A stretch of DNA of 7,445 nucleotides from the NCBI GenBank assembly GCA_028684915.1, contig JAQUEZ010000286.1, positions 1 to 7,445 on the forward strand. Direction: 5' to 3'. The notes beneath the pieces were generated by a model. That model did not search any database. It was not told the origin of the DNA and was given only the letters and a program-made list of their open reading frames with translations. Below are positions 7,189 to 7,445 of this stretch, piece by piece. The position numbers were made by a program, and so were the translations under genes. Source of the stretch: Desulfobulbus sp. (GTDB taxonomy: Bacteria > Desulfobacterota > Desulfobulbia > Desulfobulbales > Desulfobulbaceae). Position 1 is the stretch's first letter, and every line of letters begins with the position of its first letter.

Positions 7189-7392
7189 TTACTGTCCTTC
7201 CGTCGTGGGGGGCGTAATCTTGTAATACTGCCTCAACGCCTCCTCAATCACGTGCCCCCGGTCGGTCTCCTGCTGATCGATCCATTGCCAGATCCAGGCA
7301 GGGAGGCGGATGGCCTTTTCCTCCCGCTTCAATAGCACATCCACCGGCTTTCGCCCTTGGCCGCGTCCAGCGCCGCCGCGTCCTTTGATCAT
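7189..7392 (-). CDS. Small ribbon-helix-helix-like protein with Gly/Arg-rich N-terminal arm
   Basis: This 67-residue protein begins with GRGGAGRGQGRKP (4-16), a basic flexible arm of the GGARPGAGRKP kind common on small phage and mobile-element proteins. It is followed by KAIRLPAWIWQWIDQQ and then RGHVIEEALRQYY (to about 57). This strand, helix, helix order fits a ribbon-helix-helix DNA-binding fold, as in antitoxins and small repressors. The ATG at 7392 follows AAGGAGG (7404-7398) by 5 bases, a near-ideal ribosome binding site. The stop of a probable upstream gene lies only 12 bases before the start, suggesting an operon entering from the right. Coding sequence is GC-rich, like the prophage remnant and unlike the SIR2 gene. 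A role as DNA-binding regulator is inferred from the fold; no toxin partner is visible in the window. Confidence 0.65.
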   Translation of the reverse strand: MIKGRGGAGRGQGRKPVDVLLKREEKAIRLPAWIWQWIDQQETDRGHVIEEALRQYYKITPPTTEGQ

Positions 7393-7404
7393 TCTCTCCT
7401 CCTT

Positions 7405-7445
7405 TTATTCAGCTCTTTCGTAACCGGCTCTGACCAACCGCTCGC
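7405..7445 (-). CDS. Probable C-terminal tail of a gene entering from the right
   Basis: On the minus strand the frame from the window edge reads ERLVRAGYERAE and ends in TAA at 7407-7405, overlapping the start of the next gene's Shine-Dalgarno. The residue mix looks like a real helical C-terminus, and the spacing to the following start is operon-like. Thirteen codons are too few to name a family. Confidence 0.35.
   Translation of the reverse strand, partial: ERLVRAGYERAE

Noticed and set aside
1640..7200. Direct repeats marking the ends of the AT-rich block
   Set aside because: Comparing both edges by eye gave no shared stretch long enough to be convincing.
1..7445. CRISPR array, tRNA or rRNA genes, insertion sequence
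   Set aside because: No regularly spaced repeats, no cloverleaf-like or ribosomal sequence and no transposase were seen by eye.

Overview
The window looks like a piece of a bacterial accessory region: the decayed early part of a Mu-like prophage, followed by a block of anti-phage-defence-type genes. GemA and Mor homologues with GC-rich coding sequence suggest a Gram-negative host (Pseudomonadota or Desulfobacterota). I cannot name a species from sequence alone.

Left part (1-1648, + strand, GC-rich): four tightly packed phage genes. They are a zinc-ribbon-type early protein, an unrecognised 126-residue protein, a GemA/gp16 homologue and a Mor-type middle-gene activator. Spacings are short or overlapping, as in a phage early operon. 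Three of the four carry a lesion: a 4-bp tandem duplication breaks the second gene, and GemA and Mor each have one in-frame TAG near the N-terminus. Decay is the simplest reading. However, none of the gene ends I can see in the window uses TAG where the gene is intact, so amber readthrough is recorded as a testable alternative.

Centre (about 1650-6930, - strand, clearly more AT-rich): no phage late genes are present. A 317-residue DUF4365 protein with a PD-(D/E)xK-like nuclease signature is followed by a large SIR2-family defence gene spanning about 6869 to 3019. The SIR2 gene would encode about 1,300 residues: an N-terminal SIR2 NADase-like domain plus a very long, probably helical C-terminal region. 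It is split into two overlapping reading frames. The break lies where family members carry a GFSGDDPxF-type motif, so a short deletion has removed that motif and shifted the frame. The catalytic-type Asn and His upstream and the whole C-terminal region are otherwise intact.

The two spacers of about 300 bp hold structured sequence. The SIR2 stop codon overlaps a long interrupted inverted repeat, probably a terminator. The SIR2 leader holds a perfect 10-bp inverted repeat abutting the Shine-Dalgarno, and a separate 18-bp dyad lies further upstream.

Right part (7189-7445, - strand, GC-rich again): a small ribbon-helix-helix-like protein with a glycine/arginine-rich N-terminal arm and an excellent Shine-Dalgarno, preceded by the probable tail of another gene. 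Overall this is a mosaic in which a defence-gene block sits beside a dead prophage fragment. The main defence gene itself appears recently inactivated.
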